A stretch of DNA of 34,409 nt, from positions 1-34,409 of the forward strand of contig SHMW01000043.1 in assembly GCA_008080735.1 (NCBI GenBank). The letters run 5' to 3'. Of the stretch, positions 1 through 8,032 are shown piece by piece; position 1 is the stretch's first letter, and every line of letters begins with the position of its first letter. A program made the translations under genes and the position numbers. This DNA is from Promethearchaeota archaeon. Its GTDB lineage: Archaea; Asgardarchaeota; Lokiarchaeia; Sigyniarchaeales; SOKP01. A model generated the notes under the pieces. The model saw nothing but the letters and a program-made list of their open reading frames with translations, was not told where the DNA came from and did not search any database.

Positions 1-2
1 AA

Positions 3-893
3 AATTATATAATCTTTCTCGAGGAAATTATCAAATTTTTCAATGTTTTAGGGCGGTTGGATAAGGTTGGCAATCTCTATAAAGCAAAAATTAAAGAACA
101 ATTACTCAAATTGATCTACACAAAAGCACAAGAAAAGTTCCAGAACGACACCTTAATGATTAAAGAAGTGCGGGATCGTCTATTCGATATGCTTCTTAAA
201 TATAACTATATTATCGAAGACCATCCGAGAAGGGCGAGCGGCTCGCAATCGATTCGGACCTCTTATTCCGTGGGACCACAATATCAAGAATCATTAGATG
301 ATTATTATCGCGCCAAAGATTCCACACCCCTTAAGGTTTCGGTTGAGACCATAGATAAGGAATCAGATTTGAATTATGAATTGGAGGCCCTTTTTCCCTC
401 ATATGATGAAACTAAGAATGAAGATATAGTAGCAATAAATTCAGATTGGGAAAATTCTGATAAAGTATTCGATTCGAAATTTGACAAGAAAGAATTAGAA
501 GAAACTTTTCGTAATTTGTTGATGAAAGAATTTTTTTTCGATCTTACTAGGATCAATTTCCATCTGAAGAAAGAGAATTATGAAGAGGCACTCTTTCTTG
601 AGCGAGAAATATTACGATCCTTTTTGGTTAAATTTTATTGCGAATTTCACAAAAATGAGAGTTGTAAGATCTCTGATACACAAACGCAGAAAGCACTCGA
701 ATTTCTCGATCAGTCCTTGGATCTTCCGGTTTCCACCAAGGAATTTATGGACCATTTAGACTTATCAAAATTAGGTGCTCTCGACCAAAAACAACGAATA
801 GAACGCATCATATATAATTTTGACACCTTATTACAGGTTTTCCATACGCTCCACGACTATTTTATTGCGAAAGATAACGGAGGGAAATTATAA
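3..893 (+). CDS. Hypothetical helical protein, 5'-partial
   Basis: The frame is open from base 3 with no in-frame stop and no ATG, so the gene probably enters from the left edge; TTG at 57 is the only nearby start and has no Shine-Dalgarno. The visible part is about 296 residues, highly charged and mostly predicted helical, with an acidic, less ordered middle (about residues 75-150) and helical ends. No catalytic motif is recognised. The pattern around the TTG, a short helix, then L-G-R-L then K-A-K-I-K, loosely recalls LisH/FOP-type dimerisation helices, which is only a hint. It overlaps the next gene by one base (TAATG), so the two are almost certainly cotranscribed and translationally coupled. 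Real gene: confident. Function: unknown. Confidence 0.75.
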   Translation, partial: NYIIFLEEIIKFFNVLGRLDKVGNLYKAKIKEQLLKLIYTKAQEKFQNDTLMIKEVRDRLFDMLLKYNYIIEDHPRRASGSQSIRTSYSVGPQYQESLDDYYRAKDSTPLKVSVETIDKESDLNYELEALFPSYDETKNEDIVAINSDWENSDKVFDSKFDKKELEETFRNLLMKEFFFDLTRINFHLKKENYEEALFLEREILRSFLVKFYCEFHKNESCKISDTQTQKALEFLDQSLDLPVSTKEFMDHLDLSKLGALDQKQRIERIIYNFDTLLQVFHTLHDYFIAKDNGGKL

Positions 894-1261
894 TGTTTAC
901 TCAACCAGAATTAGCTGAGATATTAGAAAAGGTGATCTTTGATGAGAAAGAACTGAAAGCATTAAAAGAGGATCTAAATGCTCTGTCAATTAAGGATCGT
1001 AGTGATGGTACCATCCTTAAACGATTTTTACACTATTTAGCGGGTACCTATGAACAACTTCTCGAGTTTATCCCCTTTCATTATGAACAAATTACCCAAA
1101 GGATGGAAATCTCTACATTTGCCAAAATTAAGAATTCTGCAGATTATTCTTCGCAAGAGATATCACACCTACAGAGCGAACTCGAGGAGAAAGATGCCTT
1201 TTTAGAACAAATAGCTCTCAGAATTCAAGGAATTTATACTAGAATATCCCAAGATAAATAA
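893..1261 (+). CDS. Hypothetical small helical / coiled-coil protein
   Basis: A 122-residue protein starting at ATG 893 inside the stop of the previous gene. The start is supported by a strong Shine-Dalgarno, GGAGGG at 879-884. The sequence is predicted to be nearly all helical, and the last 40 residues have heptad-like spacing (S-x-L-Q-S-E-L-E-E-K-x-A-F-L), suggesting a coiled coil. No signal peptide, membrane segment or enzyme motif is seen. The tight coupling suggests it works with the upstream protein, perhaps as a complex partner; this is inference. It is followed by a 7-T run and a convergent gene. Confidence 0.75.
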   Translation: MFTQPELAEILEKVIFDEKELKALKEDLNALSIKDRSDGTILKRFLHYLAGTYEQLLEFIPFHYEQITQRMEISTFAKIKNSADYSSQEISHLQSELEEKDAFLEQIALRIQGIYTRISQDK

Positions 1262-1287
1262 AATGAAAAATACATATAAAAATAGTA

Positions 1288-1294
1288 TTTTTTT
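1288..1294 (+). terminator. Oligo-T terminator after the two-gene operon
   Basis: A run of seven T residues 27 bases after the stop codon, the usual form of an intrinsic archaeal terminator. It lies between convergent genes. Confidence 0.4.
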
Positions 1295-1296
1295 AA

Positions 1297-2130
1297 TTAA
1301 TTTATTTTAATTTGAATCGGTTGCATTCTGATATAATCATATCCAACGACATTGGGTGCCAAGACTTTTTTTTTCATATTTAAAATCCCTGCGAAGATGA
1401 TCTCGGTGGCTAAGTAAGACGCGGTCAAATGAACGAAGGATGCCATCGATGGAAAAGATCGTTCTCCTTGTAGTATTTGTTCAATGATTCCTTCTTTTCT
1501 GTCATACATTTCCTCTATTCCCGGAAATTGTAAGAGTTTCGGAAAGAGGTCAGTATATACACTCATCTCATTTTCTTCTAATTCTTCGATGCTAAGGGTA
1601 GTCGTATCGGTATTAAAACATTCCTCATAACTAATCGAATCAGAGGTAAACCACCACGCCCAAAGGTAGGGGATCCCCCATGATTCCACCATTGGAATTT
1701 GCTTTTCTCTACATTTTCTCGCGATAATGATTGAGGCTATAGGATCATCCAAGGAAAGACATACAATATTCGCATTTTCTAATATTATATCAATATTGTG
1801 AGAAGCTATATTTTTCCATTTGCTGACATTCATTTGAGGATCAATAGCTTTTAAGTGGCTTTCGAGATGATCGACCTTATACTTACCTAATTCTTCAGTT
1901 GTGCATAATTGCCGATTGAGGTTTGACTCTTCATAGAGGTCATTATCGCAAATCACGATATTTTGGCAACCGATTCTGGCTAATTGCTCAGTAAGCGATC
2001 CACCTACACCGCCCACGCCCATTATCACGATCTTACTGTTGCGAATGAGTTCTTGCTCTTCGTAGGTTACATGCCCGATATTTCTGCGTGTTCTCTTTTC
2101 ATAAAAATAATCATATTCGTGTATTACCAT
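1297..2130 (-). CDS. ThiF/MoeB/UBA (E1-like) family adenylating enzyme
   Basis: 277 residues with an E1-like nucleotide-binding domain. The G-x-G-G-x-G loop (V-I-M-G-V-G-G-V-G-G, about residues 35-44) is followed by an acidic residue after the second strand (C-D-N-D, 61-64) and the hallmark N-L-N-R-Q (70-74) with its conserved arginine, then E-L-G-K-Y-K-V near 80-86. Family members activate a C-terminal carboxylate, or the tRNA t6A carboxyl, by adenylation. The C-terminal half has few cysteines (C156 in E-E-C-F-N is one candidate) and none of the CxxC zinc pairs of MoeB/ThiF. No ubiquitin-like, ThiS/MoaD-like or peptide precursor gene is adjacent, so the substrate is unknown. A GAGGA Shine-Dalgarno precedes the ATG on the minus strand. 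It is divergent from the acetyltransferase at 2279. Confidence 0.85.
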   Translation of the reverse strand: MVIHEYDYFYEKRTRRNIGHVTYEEQELIRNSKIVIMGVGGVGGSLTEQLARIGCQNIVICDNDLYEESNLNRQLCTTEELGKYKVDHLESHLKAIDPQMNVSKWKNIASHNIDIILENANIVCLSLDDPIASIIIARKCREKQIPMVESWGIPYLWAWWFTSDSISYEECFNTDTTTLSIEELEENEMSVYTDLFPKLLQFPGIEEMYDRKEGIIEQILQGERSFPSMASFVHLTASYLATEIIFAGILNMKKKVLAPNVVGYDYIRMQPIQIKIN

Positions 2131-2222
2131 TAAAATTCCTCATTTATTAACCTTTTAAGAAGATTGCAGCCACTCTTATTTAAAGAAAAAATCGTATTAT
2201 GTTGATCTGAAATTATTTTTTC

Positions 2223-2230
2223 TTTATATA
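2223..2230 (+). promoter_or_regulatory. Possible TATA box for the YghO-like gene
   Basis: TTTATATA lies about 52 bases before the ATG at 2279. Initiation about 25 bases downstream would leave a short leader without an obvious Shine-Dalgarno. On the other strand, TTTAAATA near 2175-2183 could serve the divergent E1-like gene. Confidence 0.35.
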
Positions 2231-2278
2231 TTCATCTCATCTATACTGAGTAAATATGAAGAACTATGTGAAATCATT

Positions 2279-3448
2279 ATGCATATATTAGAAATTAAAA
2301 AGTTAAATAGTATAACAGTAAAAAATACCATTACTATTTCAAAGATTCGATACGCATTTAATAAATTACTATACGTACCTGAACCAGAGCTAAAATTTAA
2401 GATTATAGAAGAATTGGTTTCTTATCTTAAAGATAAATTGAATGATGATTCTTATCCACTAAAAGTCTTTATTGCTAAAAATGGAAGAATTATTACTGGA
2501 ATTGTAGTATGCCAAATCGATCCCGATTATCGTAGTTACGGACGGAAATGCGGCACCTTCGGGTGGTTATATACTCTAGATTTTGAATCTTGTAAGAGTT
2601 TAATGGAGCACTGCAAACGATTTATGACCTCACGTGGGATACGAAAATTCCGTGGCCCAATTAATTATCCGAAAATAATTGGCGGTGTAGGATTCCAAAT
2701 TGATGGATTTGACCAAGATATGATGACGGGTGTAACTTATCACGATCCGGAAGCTCTTGAACCTAATTTTCTTAGAAGATTGAGTTTTGTGAGGGAATCG
2801 GAATATTGGTGCGTTAAGGTCACAAAAGATTATTGGAAAAAAGGATCTGCTATTCCAAGCGAGTTGGTCGTGAAATTTCCAAGCCTTCGGCAATTACGAG
2901 AGCTGAAGGGAGAGATCCTCCAACTGGCTTATAATTCCTTTAATGCTGTAATGGCGGATGCGACAGGAGGAGAGGAACGAATGGATGAAATGATTCGAAT
3001 ATACGAAATCTTTACAAATCTTAAGAAAGAGGTTTTTCTTACACAAAGTTCCTATGATCCTAGTAAGTTTACAGATATTCAAGCATTTAGACGGATCGTT
3101 TCACATTTTGATTTTGCCAAACGGTTGCCATGGGTGACACTCATTTTCAACAAGGATAATAGGCAATTAGTCGGTGTCGGATTACTTTTACCAAACATCT
3201 ATCAAGTGTGGGCGCAAAAACCTCTTACTCAAGGAAATGGTGATACAGTGATGATTCATCCCGATTTCATCGGAAAGGGAGTTTTTTCTCTGGGACAAAA
3301 TATCGGTCAGGTGCCCCTAAAAATGTATGGAATCACACACATAGAAGGAACACAGCTTTGGGCGAATAATAAACATGCTGTTGAGGTCATGTTTCCTCAT
3401 ACAGAAATCGTTCGAAAACATATTGTATTTCATAAAAAAATTAGATAA
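2279..3448 (+). CDS. GNAT-superfamily protein, YghO-like
   Basis: 389 residues. The central part reads as the YghO-like branch of GNAT-fold proteins: a strand pair around K-V-F-I-A-K-N-G-R-I (about 60-80), G-T-F-G-W-L-Y then a helix, and the branch signature R-G-P-I-N-Y followed by G-G-V-G-F-Q-I-D-G-F-D (about 125-145), equivalent to the R-G-P-x-N-F-S...G-x-L-x-D-G-F-D motif of bacterial relatives. After this come a Y-x-D-P-E segment and a second, C-terminal GNAT-like half ending with a conserved-looking H-I-E-G-T-Q-L-W-A-N-N-K segment. These proteins are presumed acyl-CoA N-acyltransferases, but their substrates are mostly unknown. No signal peptide. A 7-T run follows the stop. The pairing with the divergent E1-like gene may be coincidence. 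Confidence 0.75.
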   Translation: MHILEIKKLNSITVKNTITISKIRYAFNKLLYVPEPELKFKIIEELVSYLKDKLNDDSYPLKVFIAKNGRIITGIVVCQIDPDYRSYGRKCGTFGWLYTLDFESCKSLMEHCKRFMTSRGIRKFRGPINYPKIIGGVGFQIDGFDQDMMTGVTYHDPEALEPNFLRRLSFVRESEYWCVKVTKDYWKKGSAIPSELVVKFPSLRQLRELKGEILQLAYNSFNAVMADATGGEERMDEMIRIYEIFTNLKKEVFLTQSSYDPSKFTDIQAFRRIVSHFDFAKRLPWVTLIFNKDNRQLVGVGLLLPNIYQVWAQKPLTQGNGDTVMIHPDFIGKGVFSLGQNIGQVPLKMYGITHIEGTQLWANNKHAVEVMFPHTEIVRKHIVFHKKIR

Positions 3449-3463
3449 TATTTTAAAAATTGA

Positions 3464-3470
3464 TTTTTTT
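3464..3470 (+). terminator. Oligo-T terminator
   Basis: Seven T residues, 16 bases after the stop codon of the YghO-like gene. Confidence 0.35.
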
Positions 3471-3553
3471 CCATTTTATATGATATAGAAACCAGCAACT
3501 TTTTAAACTTAGATTATCAAATATGAATAGATATAAAAATATGGTTTTTAAAA

Positions 3554-4396
3554 ATGGAAAAAAGAAATAAAATAATAATAGAAATATCTCTACCTTTTAT
3601 TTTTAGTCTTACAGGAATCTTAATGCTTTATTATTTTTTCACAGAGCAAATAATTATAACATTTCAGACATATAAGGAAATTTATGCACTAACAATCGCG
3701 ATTCTCATTAAAATACTAGTTGTTTCTCTCATAGGGCTCTACCTTATTAAAAAATGGTTTAGTCAAGAGGAGCAGTATTTTTCAGATCTTCCTTTTTTGA
3801 CAGGTATTTTTTTTCTAGTCCTGGTTCCAGCGAAGTTTTTAGATCTATTATACTATTATCTTAATTTTCAAATTCCAGCGGATTTTTTGCTATTATTAAT
3901 TAAAATGAGATTTATTCTAGCGATATTAAATTTGCTACCTATGCTTTATTTGAGCATAGAAATGATTTTAATATACCTCTCACTAAATGAACGATTCAAA
4001 TCTATTCGAAATAAGAATAAATTTAAAAAGATACAAAAACTATGCCTAATACTAATTTTAATAATAGAATCAATTGTACTTTTAATCGCTCCTTCATATA
4101 ATGTTATAATAGCAATATATCCCTTCATTTCAGTGATATCATTCTTAATAATTATTTGGATGTTTATATTCGCTCATAGGAGTAACCGCCTTTCTGAAAT
4201 TAATCCAATAACCGTTGCTTGGGGGTTTATTATATTTCTAATAACATCAATATTTCGTGCATTAGGAACTAATTTACTTGACCCTGTTCTCAATTCGATC
4301 ATAACCGAAATCTTTGAAATAGGTGCTTTTATCGTAATATTTTATGGTCTGATTAAAAGAGCGAAGTATTATAAAACTAATAATAGAATGGGATAA
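3554..4396 (+). CDS. Multi-spanning membrane protein, function unknown
   Basis: 280 residues, very rich in I, L, F and Y. Eight hydrophobic stretches can be read at about 8-29, 43-65, 79-103, 112-143, 160-176, 180-205, 215-238 and 250-270, separated by short charged loops (K-K-W-F-S-Q-E-E after the second; N-E-R-F-K-S-I-R-N-K-N-K-F-K-K in the middle). There is no attached catalytic or signalling domain. The layout recalls the seven- or eight-helix sensor modules often found in front of archaeal histidine kinases and diguanylate cyclases, but here the module stands alone. Two decayed relatives lie at 5759-6182 and 6257-6352, so the family has expanded and decayed locally. A TATA-like TTTTTAAACTT around 3500 could be its promoter. 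Confidence 0.75.
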   Translation: MEKRNKIIIEISLPFIFSLTGILMLYYFFTEQIIITFQTYKEIYALTIAILIKILVVSLIGLYLIKKWFSQEEQYFSDLPFLTGIFFLVLVPAKFLDLLYYYLNFQIPADFLLLLIKMRFILAILNLLPMLYLSIEMILIYLSLNERFKSIRNKNKFKKIQKLCLILILIIESIVLLIAPSYNVIIAIYPFISVISFLIIIWMFIFAHRSNRLSEINPITVAWGFIIFLITSIFRALGTNLLDPVLNSIITEIFEIGAFIVIFYGLIKRAKYYKTNNRMG

Positions 4397-4418
4397 TGAT
4401 TTTTCTAATTTTGCAAAT

Positions 4419-5636
4419 TTAAATAAATCTTAATAATTCCCTACCTTCCTGAATAAGATTTATTTTATTTATCTTTTCATTATATTTATTAAAGAGTATA
4501 TAATCTTCAAAAAACCCATTTTCTTTATTCAATCGCCAAGCTGGTATATATCCTCGTGGAAAAAAACCATTATCATAAAAAATTTGCTGATGAATCGCAT
4601 TATATCCATTAACATAAACCTCACTATATCTCACATTTAATTTATTAGCCAAAAATTTAAATTTATCAATTAAAATGGTCAATTCAAATGGGTTTTTAAC
4701 TTTATATTCCGTTTTTTCAAAATTTTGAACAGTGGGAGTATAAGTAAATTTAAGATATGAAGATGAGTCCTTCATTTTAAGGTTATAATGGTTATAACCA
4801 AATTTATCGATTTTTTTTTGAACTATAACTTTGTTTGTTTTTTTACAGAGCTTTTTTGGATTTAATTTATTTTGAAATTTGATTATTATTGGAGATTCTA
4901 ATCCATACCTTTTACGTGAAAAAGAATAGGGTCCAAATACACAAGGAATTATACGAGGTTTTTTATTGCTACGGTATCGTCGGAATAAATTATTATTATA
5001 AGATATTATGAGAACATCAGATTCAATATTGTTATAAAACCGATCTTTATTGGGCATTAAAGCTATTGGTCTTAAGCTGCATAAACGATTAATATATTGT
5101 GACTTCACATCAGCAGTACGAGCTTCACCCCACCATAATAAAATCCTACCATTGTATTTCTTAAGGACTTGTAAAAAACTCCCAACGTAAGCCTTTTTGG
5201 CATCCATAAGTCCTAAACTGTCTTTTCGAACAACAAAAGATCGTACGTATCCTTTCTTTTCTTTAAAATCTAACACATAACAAGTAGAACCCATCACCTT
5301 TCCCGAACCATCTAAAAATAGGAAAAACTTATGGTTCCCCCTTTGGATCATTTTCGCTATTTCTTCAGGATCTTCCATCTCTTTATACGGATAGGTTCCT
5401 TCATAATCTTCTTTAACGATATCTGCAATAACATTGGCGTCTTTTGACTCTGCTAATCTGAGTATTGGATTTATCTTATCGTTTGGTTTTCTCCTAATAT
5501 TCACATTTAACCTGTTTTCAATACTCAGATCTTCTATATAATTATTAAATGGAGTTAAAAATTCGTCAATATGAGATGGATGGATGTTATCTAAGAGGAC
5601 TTGAGGAGAGACTGATCCTATTACTCTTTCTACCAT
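4419..5636 (-). CDS. GNAT-fold acetyltransferase-like protein (two GNAT-like parts)
   Basis: 405 residues. After about 55 residues, I-L-R-L-A-E-S-K-D-A-N-V-I-A-D-I-V opens a typical GNAT domain (strand, then helix). F-F-L-F-L-D-G-S-G-K-V-M-G-S-T (about 103-117), a turn G-Y-V-R-S-F-V-V-R-K-D and a helix follow, as expected for strands 2-4 and the acyl-CoA site, although no clear Q/R-x-x-G-x-G/A loop is visible. The C-terminal part (about 320-395) again looks GNAT-like, with S-E-V-Y-V-N-G-Y-N-A-I-H-Q-Q-I-F-Y-D-N-G-F and R-G-Y-I-P-A-W. Two-domain GNATs of this shape are known, but a substrate cannot be named. It lies convergent to the membrane-protein gene with only 22 bases between stops. No signal peptide. 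Confidence 0.7.
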   Translation of the reverse strand: MVERVIGSVSPQVLLDNIHPSHIDEFLTPFNNYIEDLSIENRLNVNIRRKPNDKINPILRLAESKDANVIADIVKEDYEGTYPYKEMEDPEEIAKMIQRGNHKFFLFLDGSGKVMGSTCYVLDFKEKKGYVRSFVVRKDSLGLMDAKKAYVGSFLQVLKKYNGRILLWWGEARTADVKSQYINRLCSLRPIALMPNKDRFYNNIESDVLIISYNNNLFRRYRSNKKPRIIPCVFGPYSFSRKRYGLESPIIIKFQNKLNPKKLCKKTNKVIVQKKIDKFGYNHYNLKMKDSSSYLKFTYTPTVQNFEKTEYKVKNPFELTILIDKFKFLANKLNVRYSEVYVNGYNAIHQQIFYDNGFFPRGYIPAWRLNKENGFFEDYILFNKYNEKINKINLIQEGRELLRFI

Positions 5637-5758
5637 TTCTTTAAAACCAATTTTTCTCTTGATATTTCAATATTAGACCCCTTAAATTCTATTTATATTT
5701 AAAGAAAAAAAAAAGGAAATCTTTGTAGAGTTGATTGTTATTTACTTTTCAAGTTTAT

Positions 5759-6182
5759 TATGAAGTTATGCTTCTTGCACTCGTTGTTATTTGAAAAGTC
5801 ATTATTGTAATAAGTTGTGTTATACATTTGCTTAATAAATGGTTTAAACAAGAGGAGCTTTATTTTTCAGACCTTCCCTTTTTAATTAATGTCTCGTTTT
5901 TAATTTTAGTTATAGGAATTATTCGATTTTCTTACATATTTCATAAATGTACAAATCTCCTCTGAATTACTATTGGTTTTAGTAAAAATAAGATATATTA
6001 TCATCATCATAAATTTATTTCCAATGATATATCTAAGTTTGATAATGATCTTTTTTTATATTTTAATTAATAGCAACAAGAGTTCTCCGAAAGAATTCTC
6101 TCTTGTTATTTCGGAGATTTTGGAAGTTATCGCATTTATTATAATTTTTATTGGTTTTACTAAGAAAGTAATATTACTTTAA
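5759..6182 (+). pseudogene. Decayed copy 1 of the membrane protein at 3554-4396
   Basis: Three pieces match the intact protein in order. From about 5759 the frame reads Y-E-V-M-L-L-A-L-V-V-I, a TGA stop at 5792-5794, then L-L-N-K-W-F-K-Q-E-E-L-Y-F-S-D-L-P-F-L (intact: L-I-K-K-W-F-S-Q-E-E-Q-Y-F-S-D-L-P-F-L). A frameshift between about 5940 and 5952 follows. The next frame continues Q-I-S-S-E-L-L-L-V-L-V-K-I-R-Y (intact: Q-I-P-A-D-F-L-L-L-L-I-K-M-R-F). About 105 residues corresponding to intact positions 145-250 are then missing, and the C-terminal helix I-S-E-I-L-E-V-I-A-F-I-I-I-F-I-G-F follows to a stop at 6180-6182. The open piece from TTG 5973 (69 codons) is therefore a fragment and not a separate gene. 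Confidence 0.8.
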
Positions 6183-6256
6183 ATCAAATTGGTAGTTTTT
6201 CCAATATTATGAGCATATTGATTCAATAATATTGAATGGAGATTTGCAAAAAAAAG

Positions 6257-6352
6257 TTTTCTTCTTCAATTTTTCAAATAGGTATATTTATTATTGTATT
6301 CATAGGTCTTCTAAAAAAAGCAAATTACTCAAATCAAGATAAATCTGATTAA
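6257..6352 (+). pseudogene. Decayed copy 2 of the membrane protein (C-terminal tail only)
   Basis: The frame ending at TAA 6350-6352 reads S-S-S-I-F-Q-I-G-I-F-I-I-V-F-I-G-L-L-K-K-A followed by N-Y-S-N-Q-D-K-S-D. This matches the last helix and tail of the intact protein at 3554-4396 (I-F-E-I-G-A-F-I-V-I-F-Y-G-L-I-K-R-A). It has no start codon. It is a second C-terminal copy directly after copy 1, so at least two extra genes once lay here. Confidence 0.65.
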
Positions 6353-6392
6353 ATTAAATAATAAAAAAGAGATAATAAAGAAGTGCTAAATT

Positions 6393-7895
6393 TTATTCTT
6401 TAAGCTTTTTGTGTAAGTCCAAGTCGGGACGACCTTTTCGGTGAATTGCCATTCCAAAAACGTCTTCGGCACCTTCAAGGACCATCTCGCTGATAGTTGG
6501 GTGGCTATGAATTACTTCACTCACATCTTGAATAGTTAAACCATGTTTCATGGCTAGAGCAATCTCAGATATCAATTCTGGAGCTTCAGCACCGATGCAA
6601 GATGCGCCAATGATCTCACCATTATCCTTATTGGCAAGAATCATGATAAAACCCTCTTCCTCGCCCATACATTTAGCCTTACCAAGAGATTGGAATGGAA
6701 ATCTTCCCATCGCCACATCAATTCCTTTATCTTTTGCATCGCTCCTTCTCATACCTACAGAGCCAATGTTTGGACTTGTAAATATCGTGGCAGGTACAAC
6801 GGTATAATCTGTAGTTTCATGATGTGTTGGAAATCCTCCTATACTCGTTAAGGCATTATTAACGGCAACATCACCTTCATAACTGGCTACATGTGCCAGC
6901 ATCACACCACCAGTCACATCCCCGATCGCATAAATTCCCTTACAATCCGTTTCTAATGTGTCTGGATTAACTTTTATAGCTCCGCGTTCTGTACCAATGC
7001 CCATCTCTTCTAAACCCAGATTTGAAGATTCTTTCGCTCTTCCAATGGACACAAGACAATAATCTGCCTCGAATATATTTTTCTCAGCACCCTCAACTTC
7101 GTCTCGTGGGACGTCTGCAGAGCATGTGGTAGCTTTCACGCCATCGCCTGTATTTTCTACGGATAATACATTTTGAGAGACGTGAAGTTCAATGTCTAAT
7201 TCATCAAATTTTTTCTGGAGTTCCCTAATCACCATTCGCTCTTCTGTTGCGATGGGTGAGGGAAGATACTCTAACATCGTAACTTTACTGCCAAATGTCG
7301 CAAAAATGTTTCCGAATTCACACCCAATAACACCCGCACCGATTATTAACAGACGTTCTGGCACTTCTTTAAAATCTGGATGTAGAATATCATCACTTGT
7401 TAAGATTCTTTCATGATCGATATTAAAGGCGGGAATTAATGCTGGAGAGGAGCCCGTTGCAATAATAATTCTTTTTGCTTTAATGGTGGTATTGTCTTCT
7501 CCTTCAATTTCGATATCAAACCCACTATTAGTATCCCCGCCTACTATTTTTCCATGGCCCATAAAGACATCATTTTTCCAACCTTTCTCCAATTGTCCAA
7601 TTCCATCAACCAATTCTCTAACGATTTTATTCTTTCTCTCCACAGCTTTGGCAAAGTCTAATTCTACCGAACATTTTACTCCAAAATCTTCGCCATGTTC
7701 TCTTATTTTTTGTATTAACGCGGATGATGCATATAATGCCTTGGTTGGGATACAACCCCAGTTTAAACATGTTCCCCCGAGGTTTTCCTTTTCTATCAAC
7801 GCAGCTTTAGCCCCAAATTGAGCAGCTCTAATTGCAGAATGATAACCACCTGGACCCGCGCCTATAACGGCTAGATCGTACATTTCATCGCTCAT
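6393..7895 (-). CDS. lpdA: Dihydrolipoamide dehydrogenase (E3)
   Basis: 500 residues. The flavoenzyme reoxidises dihydrolipoyl groups with NAD+ in 2-oxoacid dehydrogenase or glycine-cleavage complexes. Seen: the FAD-binding G-A-G-P-G-G at 12-17; the redox disulfide G-G-T-C-L-N-W-G-C-I-P with C43 and C48; a second Rossmann motif I-I-G-A-G-V-I-G-C-E-F-G near 187-198 for NAD; the FAD motif A-I-G-D-V-T-G-G near 325; and the C-terminal interface pair H465 and E470 in H-P-T-I-S-E. All catalytic residues are present. It is slightly longer than the usual 460-475, with an acidic insert around 265-280. No E1, E2 or H-protein gene is adjacent, so its partner complex lies elsewhere. It could instead be a related disulfide reductase, but the motifs favour Lpd. 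Confidence 0.95.
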   Translation of the reverse strand: MSDEMYDLAVIGAGPGGYHSAIRAAQFGAKAALIEKENLGGTCLNWGCIPTKALYASSALIQKIREHGEDFGVKCSVELDFAKAVERKNKIVRELVDGIGQLEKGWKNDVFMGHGKIVGGDTNSGFDIEIEGEDNTTIKAKRIIIATGSSPALIPAFNIDHERILTSDDILHPDFKEVPERLLIIGAGVIGCEFGNIFATFGSKVTMLEYLPSPIATEERMVIRELQKKFDELDIELHVSQNVLSVENTGDGVKATTCSADVPRDEVEGAEKNIFEADYCLVSIGRAKESSNLGLEEMGIGTERGAIKVNPDTLETDCKGIYAIGDVTGGVMLAHVASYEGDVAVNNALTSIGGFPTHHETTDYTVVPATIFTSPNIGSVGMRRSDAKDKGIDVAMGRFPFQSLGKAKCMGEEEGFIMILANKDNGEIIGASCIGAEAPELISEIALAMKHGLTIQDVSEVIHSHPTISEMVLEGAEDVFGMAIHRKGRPDLDLHKKLKE

Positions 7896-8032
7896 TTCTC
7901 ATCAACCTTGAAATTAATATTATTCGTTTGTATTAGTTTACTAGTGAAAATTGTGCGATAAATATTAATTTTGATTAATTTTTAGATGCAATAGAAAAAC
8001 TCTGATGGTTCATTTCATTAAAGGTTATATCC

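Noticed and set aside
7192..7821. Open frames on the plus strand opposite the lipoamide dehydrogenase
   Set aside because: They are antisense to a clearly conserved enzyme and have no motif or start signal.
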